A stretch of DNA of 64,000 nucleotides, from NCBI GenBank assembly GCA_003056245.1, contig MVDH01000001.1, positions 1 to 64,000 of the forward strand. Reading direction: 5' to 3'. Numbering within the stretch: the first letter of the stretch is position 1; the number at the start of each line of letters is the position of its first letter. The position numbers were made by a program, and so were the translations under genes. The notes beneath the pieces were generated by a model, which was given only the letters and a program-made list of their open reading frames with translations, did not search any database and was not told where the DNA came from. Positions 54,829 to 64,000 of the stretch are shown here, piece after piece. The DNA is from Cellvibrio sp. 79 (GTDB taxonomy: Bacteria > Pseudomonadota > Gammaproteobacteria > Pseudomonadales > Cellvibrionaceae).

Positions 54829-55971
54829 CTAAACCCCGGTTGTACCCGTTAACTGCTCTTCCTGTTTGGCAAGCAGTGCAGCGTAGGGCGCTTTGAGTCC
54901 GATAAATTTGCCACTGTCGCTGACAAGATCCAGATGCTCTTGCAGATCGGCATCAATCAAGCGCTGGCTAATTAAAATCTCACCTTTATCCGGTTTCAAA
55001 TAATTATTGTGTTGCACCACAAAATCTTTCAGTAGCGATTTATTGGAACTTACCGGTGCTGATAATTCGTGTACAGCGGCTGCGAGGTGCAAGCGCGGGC
55101 TGGGATTTTTGGCGGCGAGATTACTGAGCAATTGCGCGGCGCACACCGCACGGAAACTGCATTCGTAAAATGCTTCGCCGGTGAAATCGATGATTAATGT
55201 TTCACCCGAGAGCATCTGGCGTTCGCCGGAATATAAATTCAATACGCCCTGCAATTGTTTTTCAAAACGGCGCAATACTGTTGCAAAACTTTCGCTGTTT
55301 AATTGTTGGTAAAGTTTACTCATATTGGCGATTTGTAAACTTAAACGCACTGAAACTTGTTTGGGTGCTTCCGGCTCTGGTTCGGGAATATCTTCAATGG
55401 TGGGCATCTTTTCCACCACCGCCGTAACGATATCGCTGGTGCTGGGTAATTTATCTTTTAGTTGCGACCACCATTGGCGCTGGATGGTCCACCAGATTGC
55501 TAGCAACGAGGCGAAAATCGCACCCATCCACATTAAAAAGAAACGGTAGTCGCGCTCGCTGTGCAAGGGGACATCGAGCGAAACTTCCAGATAACCGGCA
55601 ACGTTATTGTGCAACGCAATTGGTGCGGAAAACGTGTAGCGCTTGCCGATAATTTCCTGGTTAGGCTTGAAGCCACTTTGTACCAGTAATTTGTTTTCCA
55701 CGGAGTGGATGGTTGAGCCGATGACATTCGGGTATTGGCCCACTTCCAGCAATATTGCCTGCAGGCTGACAAGGTCCTGTTGCAATGTGGCATTTACTGC
55801 CTGGCGTGCGGCGCTATTAGCCAGCACTTGGCCATAGTGATTGATTTGTTCGCGTTGGTTGAGTTCGCTGTTATAGCTGTATGCCCAGCCGCCGAAAATG
55901 CCCAGGGCGATTAACAGCAGGCTGCAAAGGGTGAGTTGTGGGTAACTGCGATAGGTGTTGAGAATTGCCAT
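54829..55971 (-). CDS. AhpA-like membrane regulator
   Basis: Two hydrophobic helices (about 13-32 and 142-162) frame a periplasmic loop, then a proline-rich linker (EPEPEAPK near 197) and a cytoplasmic domain (about 205-360). The position, divergent from serB, and the architecture match the AhpA (hemolysin/virulence regulator) family of Pseudomonas, which lies at the same place. Its mode of action is not established. The start at 55971 follows AAAAATGGC; no better start is seen. Confidence 0.72.
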   Translation of the reverse strand: MAILNTYRSYPQLTLCSLLLIALGIFGGWAYSYNSELNQREQINHYGQVLANSAARQAVNATLQQDLVSLQAILLEVGQYPNVIGSTIHSVENKLLVQSGFKPNQEIIGKRYTFSAPIALHNNVAGYLEVSLDVPLHSERDYRFFLMWMGAIFASLLAIWWTIQRQWWSQLKDKLPSTSDIVTAVVEKMPTIEDIPEPEPEAPKQVSVRLSLQIANMSKLYQQLNSESFATVLRRFEKQLQGVLNLYSGERQMLSGETLIIDFTGEAFYECSFRAVCAAQLLSNLAAKNPSPRLHLAAAVHELSAPVSSNKSLLKDFVVQHNNYLKPDKGEILISQRLIDADLQEHLDLVSDSGKFIGLKAPYAALLAKQEEQLTGTTGV

Positions 55972-56267
55972 TTTTTTTTAAATCCGTACGCAACTGCATG
56001 CGTTCATTGGTTAACTCCGGTTCCTGCCAGAGTCAGGGAAGACGATTCGCGCGCGGCGATGGCGTCTGGAATTGCATTCTAGCCTAAGTTGGACCCGCCT
56101 GCTAAGTCATAGTTCTCATGTAAAGTCTCACACCGGGCTGCTGTAGCGCCGGATTAATTCCGCTAGAATGCGCGCTTTCCGCCGGTCTTGGGCGCGACTA
56201 CCATTCCTTAAGAGAAAATGGTCCGGCCCAATAAGTAGCTAAAAAGTAGCTCAACAAGAGAGGCTTT

Positions 56268-57494
56268 GTGAACGAAATTCTATTGATTAATGCTTCGGGT
56301 GTGGATAAGCCCGGCGTCACCCGCGCGATCACCCGCGTGCTGGCTGATGCGAATGCGCGCATCCTGGATATTGGCCAGGCGGTTATTCATGACACTCTCG
56401 CCTTGGGGATTCTGGTTGAGTTGCCAATAGCGACGGAAATACGCGCGCAGTTGCTGGAGCAAATCCAGCAAGCAACCGAGCCGTTGGGGATTCAGGTCCG
56501 CTTCCAGACGATCACGGCAGAAAGCTACGATCATTGGGCTGAACAACAGGGCAAGACTCGCCATATCGTGACCCTGCTCGCACGCAAGGTGGATGCCGCG
56601 ATGATTGCCGAACTTACCGCTGTAACCTCTCGCCACGGGTTGAATATCGATTCGATTAATCGTTTGTCCGGACGCGTGCCGCTCGCCGAGTTAACCGCTG
56701 ACGACGTCAATCGATCCAACGCCTGCGTGGAATTCTCAGTGCGTGGCACGCCTGCTGATCTGGCGGCGTTGCGCGCGGATTTTATGGAGTTATCGGCGCA
56801 GCTGAATATCGATGTGGCGTTCCAGCGCGATACGGTTTATCGCCGCAATCGCCGGTTGGTGTGTTTCGATATGGATTCCACGTTGATTGATGCCGAAGTG
56901 ATCGACGAACTGGCAAAAGCTGCGGGTGTCGGTGAGCAAGTGTCGGAAATTACTGAAGCGGCAATGCGCGGTGAATTGGATTTCAAACAGAGTTTTGCGC
57001 GGCGTATGGCGCTGTTGAAAGGGTTGGATGAATCTGTGCTCGCGGGTATTGCGGCGCAACTGCGTTTGAACGAAGGGGCGGAAAAATTAATTTCGACGTT
57101 GAAAAAGCTGGGTTATAAAACCGCGATTTTATCGGGCGGATTTAATTATTTTGGCCGCTACCTGCAAAACAAGCTCGGTATCGATTACGTGTACGCGAAT
57201 GAGCTGGATATTGTCGATGGCAAAGTCACCGGCGAAGTGAAAGGCATTGTTGTTGACGGCAAACGCAAAGCCGAATTGCTGGAGATGCTGGCGAAGCAGG
57301 AAGGTATTGCGCTGGAACAGGTAATCGCCGTGGGTGATGGCGCGAATGATTTGCCAATGCTGAGTGTTGCGGGCCTCGGCGTTGCGTTCCGCGCGAAGCC
57401 GTTGGTGAAGGCCTCTGCCGAACACAATATTTCCAACCTTGGTCTGGATGCAATTTTGTATCTGCTGGGATTTCGCGAGCGCGATAAACTTTAA
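56268..57494 (+). CDS. serB: phosphoserine phosphatase SerB
   Basis: SerB makes serine from phosphoserine. The start is GTG 56268, with AAGAGAGG before it. The N-terminal about 1-180 has two ACT-like domains, and the HAD domain has D201-M-D203-ST in VCFDMDSTLIDAE, SGG near the middle and VGDGANDLPML. The 408-aa length fits the gammaproteobacterial SerB. It is divergent from ahpA, with a terminator at 57522. Confidence 0.96.
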   Translation: MNEILLINASGVDKPGVTRAITRVLADANARILDIGQAVIHDTLALGILVELPIATEIRAQLLEQIQQATEPLGIQVRFQTITAESYDHWAEQQGKTRHIVTLLARKVDAAMIAELTAVTSRHGLNIDSINRLSGRVPLAELTADDVNRSNACVEFSVRGTPADLAALRADFMELSAQLNIDVAFQRDTVYRRNRRLVCFDMDSTLIDAEVIDELAKAAGVGEQVSEITEAAMRGELDFKQSFARRMALLKGLDESVLAGIAAQLRLNEGAEKLISTLKKLGYKTAILSGGFNYFGRYLQNKLGIDYVYANELDIVDGKVTGEVKGIVVDGKRKAELLEMLAKQEGIALEQVIAVGDGANDLPMLSVAGLGVAFRAKPLVKASAEHNISNLGLDAILYLLGFRERDKL

Positions 57495-57521
57495 TCGCCG
57501 TTGCGAACGATTAATACTGAA

Positions 57522-57557
57522 CATAAAAAAACCGGAGCATGCTCCGGTTTTTTTATG
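57522..57557. terminator. bidirectional terminator between serB and fimX
   Basis: CATAAAAAAACCGGAGCA and its exact reverse complement form a 36-base perfect palindrome with A and T runs, a classic two-way terminator. Confidence 0.95.
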
Positions 57558-57599
57558 GCCTCAACGTTTGAAACCTGATGCATAACACAGGTAGAGACA

Positions 57600-59702
57600 T
57601 TAAGACTCCATATTAAAGTCGTAAGTCATTCCCGTGCTCGGCTCTTGCAAATAATGCCCTTGGATATAATGCGCGCCGGCTTGCCACAAGGTGGAAAGCA
57701 CACTGGCATTTTCCACAAACGGCACCAGCGTGATTTTGTTTTCACCGTTTAATTGTTCAATTAAATGGATCAGGGTTTCCGGACTCTCATTATTGTTCTG
57801 GATGTCGGTAGTGAACGAGCCATCCACCTTAATCATGGTGGCGGGAACATGGGCCAGGGTGTTAAACGGATTCAATGAGCAACCGAAATTGCTAATCGCA
57901 AAATGTGTCTTGAGTTTTTCCAGTCCGCCGGAAAAATGTTTGGCCGCATTCAAGTGATTGGTGACATCAATTTCCTGGGCCTGGAACACAATTGAATCCG
58001 GTGCCAGTTTAGCCGCTTTAAATGCAACGCCCAGCCACGGCAGTAATGATTCATCGCACAGCGATTGACGACCGATGTTCACAATCAATTTGGTCTTGTT
58101 GCCTTTGGCGCGGTGCTGCGACAACATCTTGATCGATTCCAGAATCACCCAGCGATCAATTTTGGTGGCGGCGCTGATATTCGCGGCGGCTTCCAGAAAA
58201 TGATTGGGAGAAATTTCTTCACCTTTTTCATCAAGCATACGCAAATAGACTTCGTAATATTCTTCGTCGGAACCGCGCAAACTGATAATCGGCTGGAACA
58301 ATAAGCGGAAGCGGTCAGAGGCCAATGCTTGTTGAATAGCGGCGGCGATATCAATTTTAATTTCGCCTTTCGGTGTGTCCGGTTCAAACAGCAATGCGCA
58401 GTTTCCATTATTAGCGCGCACTTTATCCATTGCCGTGCGCGCTTGTTCGATCACGGTATTGGTGTTGGTTGTGGTTTCGTTAATTAATGAGATACCGATG
58501 CTGCAGGTAATTTGCAGGGTTTTATGATCGATTTCAATAATGTGCCCTTCAACATCCTTACACAATTGCAGCGCGCGATTTACCGCCGCATCTGCTTTAA
58601 CATTGGGCGCAATAATCGCGAAGGTTGAATCACTCAGGCGCGCGATGGTATCACTGGTATTGGCTTTGGCGCGCAACAGGCTGGCGATATCGACCAGCGC
58701 CAGATCGGCACCGGCAACACCAAAGGTATTTTTGATTCGCTCGCTGAAATTATCCAGCTCGATATAAAACAAGCAGAAAATTTGTTTGTCATCGACAGTA
58801 TCAATAATGTGGTCGAGCTGGTTGAGCAGGTATTGGCGATTGTAAACACCGGTAACCAGATCTTGCCATTTGATTTGTTTGAGTTGTGCTTCCAGTTGTT
58901 CGTTGTTGCTGTGCACCACCGACGTAGCCGCGCGCGCAAGAAACTGGATGCACGGTTCTTCGTCGTAAGTCACCAGTGAAACTTCCAGATCGATATGCCT
59001 GGTGTCGCCAGATTGGGTGATGCCGGTAAAGGCAAGTGAACTGGATTCTGCTTCTTCACCTTTGAAAGTAAATTCTTTCAAAAAGTTCTTCAGGCGGCTT
59101 TGGTCGCTATCGCTCACCATATCCATAATGGGCATGGCTTCGATATCGTCTTTATTTTCGTAGGCAAATAATTCGGCGAACGATTCGTTGGCGTAAAGAT
59201 ACAAACCGTCTTGCACGAAGGCGATTGCATCGCGCGAGCTGTCCAGCAATTGTTGGCTGCGACGTTCTGCTTCGCGGAAGCGGCGATCGGTATTGCGGCG
59301 TGCCTGGCGATGCTCGCGATTGCGCAACTCGCGATCAATCACTAATAGCAGGTGCTGGTCATCGTCGAGATTAACCACATCGGTTGCACCAAAACGCAGA
59401 CCCTCAACAACAGCAAAAGGATTTTCGTCTTCATCCAGCTCGCTGAGCAAAATTACCGGAACATCTTTATTCAAGCGGCGAATTTGTTTGATGGCTGTTT
59501 GCGGGCTCGGGTTGGCGGTTTTGTCATTACCAATTAATAAATCCCAACTTTGCTCTTGCAGCAACTTGACCAATGCCTCTTCACTTTCCACATGTTGGGC
59601 GCGGCACGGATGGCCAGAAGCGTGAAGCATGCTGATCAACCGCTCGGCTTCCGAGCGCGAATTATTCAGGATGAGTAAGCGAATAGTATCTGTTGTTGTC
59701 AT
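57600..59702 (-). CDS. fimX: FimX-like degenerate GGDEF/EAL protein
   Basis: FimX binds c-di-GMP and promotes type IV pilus assembly. The start is ATG 59702 (MTTTDTIRLL), giving 700 aa. The order is a receiver-like domain (about 5-120), PAS (about 145-270), GGDEF-like (about 275-440) where GGDEF is replaced by SDSTF, and EAL-like (about 445-700) where EAL reads EVY. Loss of both catalytic motifs matches FimX of Pseudomonas (also next to serB), which is a receptor rather than an enzyme. Confidence 0.88.
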   Translation of the reverse strand: MTTTDTIRLLILNNSRSEAERLISMLHASGHPCRAQHVESEEALVKLLQEQSWDLLIGNDKTANPSPQTAIKQIRRLNKDVPVILLSELDEDENPFAVVEGLRFGATDVVNLDDDQHLLLVIDRELRNREHRQARRNTDRRFREAERRSQQLLDSSRDAIAFVQDGLYLYANESFAELFAYENKDDIEAMPIMDMVSDSDQSRLKNFLKEFTFKGEEAESSSLAFTGITQSGDTRHIDLEVSLVTYDEEPCIQFLARAATSVVHSNNEQLEAQLKQIKWQDLVTGVYNRQYLLNQLDHIIDTVDDKQIFCLFYIELDNFSERIKNTFGVAGADLALVDIASLLRAKANTSDTIARLSDSTFAIIAPNVKADAAVNRALQLCKDVEGHIIEIDHKTLQITCSIGISLINETTTNTNTVIEQARTAMDKVRANNGNCALLFEPDTPKGEIKIDIAAAIQQALASDRFRLLFQPIISLRGSDEEYYEVYLRMLDEKGEEISPNHFLEAAANISAATKIDRWVILESIKMLSQHRAKGNKTKLIVNIGRQSLCDESLLPWLGVAFKAAKLAPDSIVFQAQEIDVTNHLNAAKHFSGGLEKLKTHFAISNFGCSLNPFNTLAHVPATMIKVDGSFTTDIQNNNESPETLIHLIEQLNGENKITLVPFVENASVLSTLWQAGAHYIQGHYLQEPSTGMTYDFNMES

Positions 59703-60059
59703 AAGTCTTCTGTTATCAGGGGACGCCATGCTGCCCATATGATGGTCACCAGTATTTCCAGGCAGGGATCGCTTTTGACTATAGCGCGTTTTTCCGCATT
59801 CGAGCCTTTCGCGCCCTGTTTCCTATTGTTGTCAGGGTGTTTTTGTCGATGTTATGGATGGCATTCTGCCGATAAGCCGGAAAACTCTACCATGTGTCGC
59901 CGTTTGCTTGCCTTGGTATACAGGGCGTTTAATAGGGCAATATTACTGAAATCGTTTTGCCGCTCAACTGCACATGTTATTTATGCGATCTGGTCGTTGC
60001 TTTTGTGGTTTGGTTCGCACTCCCTTGGGTAAAGCCTGAGCAATTTATTGCCAGGCTGA
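59703..60059. other. intergenic region between fimX and the PilZ-like gene
   Basis: No gene is supported. The open frame 59739-60032 on the + strand has no family motif and lies between two minus-strand genes. No terminator or clear promoter was identified. Confidence 0.4.
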
Positions 60060-61913
60060 TTATTGCCAAACAGAATCGAAATCGTCTTTTTTCTCTCCGG
60101 CGGGTTTGGCCGTTGCCAGCTCGCGATAGCCGAACTGGCTGAAGGCGCCTGTGGCAAACAAACGATTCGTCAATTGCACCGGTAGATCGCCCTGGTTGCT
60201 CACACCAGCCTGCGGTTGTAGGTAGAGCCGTGCTTTGCTGTATTCATGAAAACTGATGGCGTTGGCAATCAAACTGGGTGGCTGGTTGATGGCCTTGAGT
60301 TCCGGAATTTGCAAGGCGCGCAGGTATTCGGCGAAACCTCCCGTTTTATGGACCGCAGCCAAGCCCACAGGAATGGCGTGGGGCGCAAGGATCTGGATGC
60401 CGAGTTGCGTAGCTCCTTTTGTCTGGTGGGCCCAGCGCACTACACCGATAGCCCATTTGGAGCGACCGTATTCACGTAGTGCCAGTAATTCCCCCGCGCG
60501 CACCTGTACCGGAATTTCTTCGCGCCATTCCAACCCATAACCACCGAGACTGCGGTCAATCAGTGGCACGGTATAAATGGGGTGGTTGCCCTGGTAGCTA
60601 TCCTTTTCCTGGGATTTAAGTTGCTTTTCGATATTGAGGGTCGGTAAAGCTTTCCCGTCAAGGATCGTTCCCTTGATATCAAATGCATCCCCCCAAGGGT
60701 CGCCAGCTTTCTTGGTGTTATCAACTTTCAGCTGGATTCCACGCTTCTGGTAAATCGCCCCTTTTTCCGGTGCACCACTGATGGCGCTGGACTGATTTAG
60801 AAACAGGTTGAATGGTTGTTCGTTCGCCAGATGAAAATGGATGTTGGTGAGGCCAATCGTCACTTCGATATCGGTGTTGACTTCCTGCCGCTCAAAACTG
60901 CGCATCGCCAGATGGCTCCAGGCTTGCTCCAGGTGCTTGGTCAGTGCTGCGGTAAGGCTGACTCCCGTTGGCAATGGACTCTGCTCCGCTTCGGTGGATG
61001 CCTTGGCGATTTCTTGCAGCCGCTGCACCAGGTGGGTTGTACGCAATTCCATCAACGTGACAGGCGAGGATTCATTCGCAGGGCGCCAATTGGATTTGTA
61101 GAACGGCGGACGGTTGCTATCCAGCAACACTACAAACAGGTTTTCTTTGCCCACCGGGGTGTAATTTTCCAGCTCAGCATTGGGTGCGAGTAAGTCCAGT
61201 AGCTTATAGGTGTTTTCGATCTCGTCCTGGCGCAACTGATTCGGGCGAGCAGTTGCCAGCAATAAAATCCGCAAATACAACTGATGGATATTCTTCAAAC
61301 CGCGAAGATGGGGCAGGTTTTCCTCTACCGGGAGGTATTCCAATTCCAGCACCTGTGCGAGGCGATAAAGTGCATGGATCTCTGCCCAAACCTGGCTGGA
61401 GACAGGCAGGTACAACTGATAAGAGCGCAACAGCAACAGACTGAGGGCAGTTAATGCGCGTTGGATCGCCAGGGTAAGTTCAGGGGTATAGTCGGTTTTT
61501 TCCGGGGGCTTGCGCGCTTTGACGCAGAGTTCACGCACTACGGCCAGGTAACTATTCAGGAAATGCTTCTGGATGGCTTGGGCAATTGTTGCCGTTTTGA
61601 GGGCGGCTTCCGGCAATATCAGCGGTTGGTTCAAATATTTCAATGCCAGGCCGTTTAATGTCTGGTGGACAGGAATACGCAAGAGTTCAAGCAGATGCAG
61701 ACGGTTTTCCCAAGAGGTTTGCAGGCGACTTATTTCATGAACCGCCGTATAGAGAGGGGCACTTACCTGTTGGGCCTGGGTAAGGGGCAATTGTTGCAAC
61801 CATTGTTTGACCTGAGCTTCCTTATTACCCCCGCAAAAACTGAGCTGCGTGAGCGTTTGTGCCGGTACGACCAACTTGCTCAGTAAGGGTTGTAGGTTGA
61901 TTTCCAAGGTCAT
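60060..61913 (-). CDS. PilZ-like c-di-GMP-binding protein, 617 aa
   Basis: A long helical N-terminal region (about 1-330) is followed by a beta-rich C-terminal part. Near residue 452 the sequence DRSLGGYGLEW fits the D/NxSxxG half of a PilZ site; the upstream RxxxR half is not clear. A gene of this type lies in the fimX-serB neighbourhood in Pseudomonas. It probably acts with FimX in pilus or surface control. No membrane segment is seen. The ATG at 61913 lacks a strong ribosome site. Confidence 0.7.
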   Translation of the reverse strand: MTLEINLQPLLSKLVVPAQTLTQLSFCGGNKEAQVKQWLQQLPLTQAQQVSAPLYTAVHEISRLQTSWENRLHLLELLRIPVHQTLNGLALKYLNQPLILPEAALKTATIAQAIQKHFLNSYLAVVRELCVKARKPPEKTDYTPELTLAIQRALTALSLLLLRSYQLYLPVSSQVWAEIHALYRLAQVLELEYLPVEENLPHLRGLKNIHQLYLRILLLATARPNQLRQDEIENTYKLLDLLAPNAELENYTPVGKENLFVVLLDSNRPPFYKSNWRPANESSPVTLMELRTTHLVQRLQEIAKASTEAEQSPLPTGVSLTAALTKHLEQAWSHLAMRSFERQEVNTDIEVTIGLTNIHFHLANEQPFNLFLNQSSAISGAPEKGAIYQKRGIQLKVDNTKKAGDPWGDAFDIKGTILDGKALPTLNIEKQLKSQEKDSYQGNHPIYTVPLIDRSLGGYGLEWREEIPVQVRAGELLALREYGRSKWAIGVVRWAHQTKGATQLGIQILAPHAIPVGLAAVHKTGGFAEYLRALQIPELKAINQPPSLIANAISFHEYSKARLYLQPQAGVSNQGDLPVQLTNRLFATGAFSQFGYRELATAKPAGEKKDDFDSVWQ

Positions 61914-62135
61914 TCAGCCGCCATCTTTAAGTTGCAGTTATAACTATCTCGTTGAATATAGACAATTTTAGACGATTTTTCGAAATCCCCGGTTTTTACC
62001 AGTAATAAGGACGGATATGGGTTCTGGCGCATGTTTGTCTTCTTGTGGATTTGTACTACCTTTAAAGTCCACTTAACCATTACTACACGCTATTACTACC
62101 GTCACTAGTTATAACAATAATTGGGGTTTGGCCTG

Positions 62136-63821
62136 ATGCGCTCCTTATCTATGAAATACAAATTGATCCTGTTGGGGTTGGTGCCTGGCATCGTCATCTT
62201 GCTGGTGTTACTCATTCTGGTCAGTTCGAGGATGAACAAGATCCTCAACAAAGATATGGAAGTGGTCCGTGCGACCTTGTTGGAAGCGCATAAAACAGAG
62301 CTTAGTCATTCGCTCGACGTAGCGAGTTCACTGATCAAACCGCTATACGATGCCGCAAGCGGCAATGAGGCCCTGGAAAAAGCCCAGGCCATTGAATTGC
62401 TCAAACGCCTGAAATACGGAAAAGATGGTTATTTCTTTGGTTATGACGGCAATTCCGTGCGCGTTTTCTCCGGCAGTGACAGCGCCAAAATTGGCGAGAG
62501 CTTCCAGGGTTACAAAGATGTAAACGGGGTCTACCTGATCAACGAGTTGGTCAAACAAGGCAAGGCGGGAGGCGGCTTTGTGACTTACCATTTTCCACGG
62601 CAGGGGCAGGGCGATACCGCATATCCCAAACTCAGCTACGCCATCTGGTTGGAAAAATGGAACCTGATGATTGGTACCGGCTTTTATATCGACGATATCG
62701 ATGCAGCTGTTGCTGAAGCGCGCGCGCAAAGCGAGTCATTTATTCACTCTACATTGATGATGGTTTTTGGGGTGGCATTAGTATTGTTAGCGGTCATCGC
62801 TTTTGTTGCCGTCTTTATTGCTAACAAAACCCTGGCGCCATTAAACGGCCTGGTGCGCAGCCTGGAAGATATTGCCCGCGGTGGCGGCGATTTAACCCGG
62901 CGCCTGACGCGCACCGGCGACGATGAAATCGGTGCGGTAATCACCGCGTTTAATACCTTTGTGGATTCCATTCACGGCATGATCCAGCGTATCCAGCAGC
63001 TGACCCGCCAAGTGGCCGATATCGGTCAACAAGTTTCGCAAAACACCACCGCGACCTTTCAAACGCTGGATCTCCAGCGCGAGCAAACATTGCAAGTTGC
63101 CAGCGCGATGAATGAAATGGCCGCGTCAGCCGTGGAAGTGGCGCGCAGCACGCAAGATGCTGCCGAAGCGGCAAGCGTGACTGAGGCTGCCACCAAAGAC
63201 GCACAAAAGACCGCGACCAGATCTATCGACAATATCCATCAGCTCTCGGATGAAGTGCGTTTGAATACCGATGGTTTACAACAGTTGCAGCAGGACGTAA
63301 ACGGCATTGGTGCCGTGTCCGATGTTATTCGCGGCATTGCCGAACAAACCAATTTGCTCGCGCTTAACGCCTCCATCGAAGCAGCGCGCGCGGGTGAACA
63401 AGGGCGCGGTTTTGCGGTAGTGGCAGATGAAGTGCGCGCACTTGCTGCAAGAACGCAAACTTCAACTCAGGAAATCCAGGGCATGATCCAGCGCTTGCAA
63501 GCGAGCACTACCGCAGCGAGCGATTCGATTAAGCGCAGCCTGGTAAAAGGGGATGTTTCAGTGCAAATGGTGACGGAAACTTCGGCCGCACTTAAATCGA
63601 TTGATGATCAGGTCAGCACTATTAACCAGCGCGGTTTGCAAATCGCTACGGCAGCAGAAGAGCAAACCCAGGTGATTGAATCCATCAACAAAAATATGCA
63701 TGCAATTGCTGATGCAACGGAATCGGCAAGCGAATACGCGGCGCGCTCCAATGAGTCGGGTGAGAGGCTTGCCAAGGTGGGTTCGGAGTTACAGCAATTG
63801 GTGGGGCAATTCCGCACCTGA
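62136..63821 (+). CDS. methyl-accepting chemotaxis protein with Cache sensor
   Basis: Two membrane helices (about 10-32 and 202-226) flank a periplasmic Cache_2-type sensor (about 45-195; [23 protein letters not shown]). A HAMP domain (about 227-280) and an MCP signalling domain follow, with the hairpin tip [27 protein letters not shown] (in parts). I start at ATG 62136 (MRSLSMKYK); a TTG 15 bases earlier is possible. No C-terminal CheR pentapeptide is seen. No che genes are next to it, so the ligand and partner are unknown. Confidence 0.95.
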   Translation: MRSLSMKYKLILLGLVPGIVILLVLLILVSSRMNKILNKDMEVVRATLLEAHKTELSHSLDVASSLIKPLYDAASGNEALEKAQAIELLKRLKYGKDGYFFGYDGNSVRVFSGSDSAKIGESFQGYKDVNGVYLINELVKQGKAGGGFVTYHFPRQGQGDTAYPKLSYAIWLEKWNLMIGTGFYIDDIDAAVAEARAQSESFIHSTLMMVFGVALVLLAVIAFVAVFIANKTLAPLNGLVRSLEDIARGGGDLTRRLTRTGDDEIGAVITAFNTFVDSIHGMIQRIQQLTRQVADIGQQVSQNTTATFQTLDLQREQTLQVASAMNEMAASAVEVARSTQDAAEAASVTEAATKDAQKTATRSIDNIHQLSDEVRLNTDGLQQLQQDVNGIGAVSDVIRGIAEQTNLLALNASIEAARAGEQGRGFAVVADEVRALAARTQTSTQEIQGMIQRLQASTTAASDSIKRSLVKGDVSVQMVTETSAALKSIDDQVSTINQRGLQIATAAEEQTQVIESINKNMHAIADATESASEYAARSNESGERLAKVGSELQQLVGQFRT

Positions 63822-63846
63822 GGTTTTATGGTGTTGTGCGCAGGTT

Positions 63847-63907
63847 TGGTGCAATTTTAATAAGTGGCTCATTAACTGTTTTTGCTGCACTTTTTAAAAT
63901 TGCACCA
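63847..63907. repeat. 14-bp perfect inverted repeat at the right edge
   Basis: TGGTGCAATTTTAA (63847-63860) and TTAAAATTGCACCA (63894-63907) are separated by 33 bases. They follow the chemotaxis gene and precede a gene beyond the window. The TGGTGCA/TGCACCA halves resemble NtrC-type sites but face outward. Confidence 0.55.
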
Positions 63908-64000
63908 CTAAAAAACAAATCTGTGCCCGTGCCCCTGAAAATTGCTTTTATCTGGGGCGAAAAAATTTATTCTCTTTCCGATAATCCTCCCGGTAATTTG

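Noticed and set aside
59739-60032. 97-aa open frame between fimX and the PilZ-like gene
   Set aside because: No ribosome site, no motif, and it opposes the two flanking minus-strand genes.
63840-63960. Sigma-54 promoter at the right edge
   Set aside because: The GG-N10-GC spacing required for a sigma-54 promoter is not found.

Overview
The window looks like chromosome from a cellulolytic gammaproteobacterium of the Cellvibrio type. The evidence is two secreted multimodular glycoside hydrolases (a GH16 with long polyserine linkers and paired F5/8C modules, and a GH5_2-like endoglucanase with two CBM6 modules), gammaproteobacterial core gene order (rpsF-rpsR-rplI-dnaB, panC-panD, serB next to ahpA and fimX), and roughly balanced base composition. 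No rRNA, tRNA, CRISPR array, prophage or intact insertion sequence was recognised. Species assignment is inference from gene content.

Layout. 0-1.5 kb: AT-rich hypothetical genes separated by GC-rich hairpins. 1.5-11.2 kb: polysaccharide region with the GH16, a divergent membrane-anchored AraC regulator, a DCC protein/fatty-acid desaturase pair, PPK2 and the GH5. The two hydrolases share a 24-bp palindrome at almost the same distance (137-138 bp) upstream of their start codons. A broken CBM6 fragment follows at 11.5 kb. 12.0-18.2 kb: a compact stressosome operon (RsbR, RsbS, RsbT, a kinase-phosphatase fusion, then two hybrid histidine kinases). 18.4-25.4 kb: ribosomal proteins S6, S18 and L9, DnaB, a MOSC protein, PanC, PanD and acetyl-CoA synthetase. 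25.4-30.6 kb: a BlaI/M56-peptidase pair with a clear operator, an Smr protein, an S41 peptidase and a second membrane AraC regulator.

30.8-42.7 kb: an apparent single operon that I consider the most interesting part. It encodes a YjfI-like DUF2170 protein, a PspA/IM30 protein, a YqiJ-like NfeD-family membrane protein, a YqiK-like flotillin, a 1768-residue AAA+ ATPase, a rhomboid protease, a single-motif phospholipase D-like protein, a zinc-ribbon protein and a small TerB-like acidic protein. It starts at a repeated TTACATGT operator and ends at a 15-bp-stem terminator. The composition suggests a membrane-surveillance or membrane-remodelling machine.

42.7-54.7 kb: small membrane and hypothetical proteins, a GNAT, HMG-CoA lyase, a hybrid histidine kinase, UbiX, an RpiB-like isomerase, two membrane proteins, Mpl, a periplasmic binding protein and an OlsF-like bifunctional acyltransferase. 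54.8-64 kb: AhpA-like, SerB, FimX-like (degenerate GGDEF/EAL) and a PilZ-like protein, the arrangement known from Pseudomonas type IV pilus control, then a methyl-accepting chemotaxis protein. All coordinates and motifs were read by eye; family names rest on remembered motifs and no database was searched.
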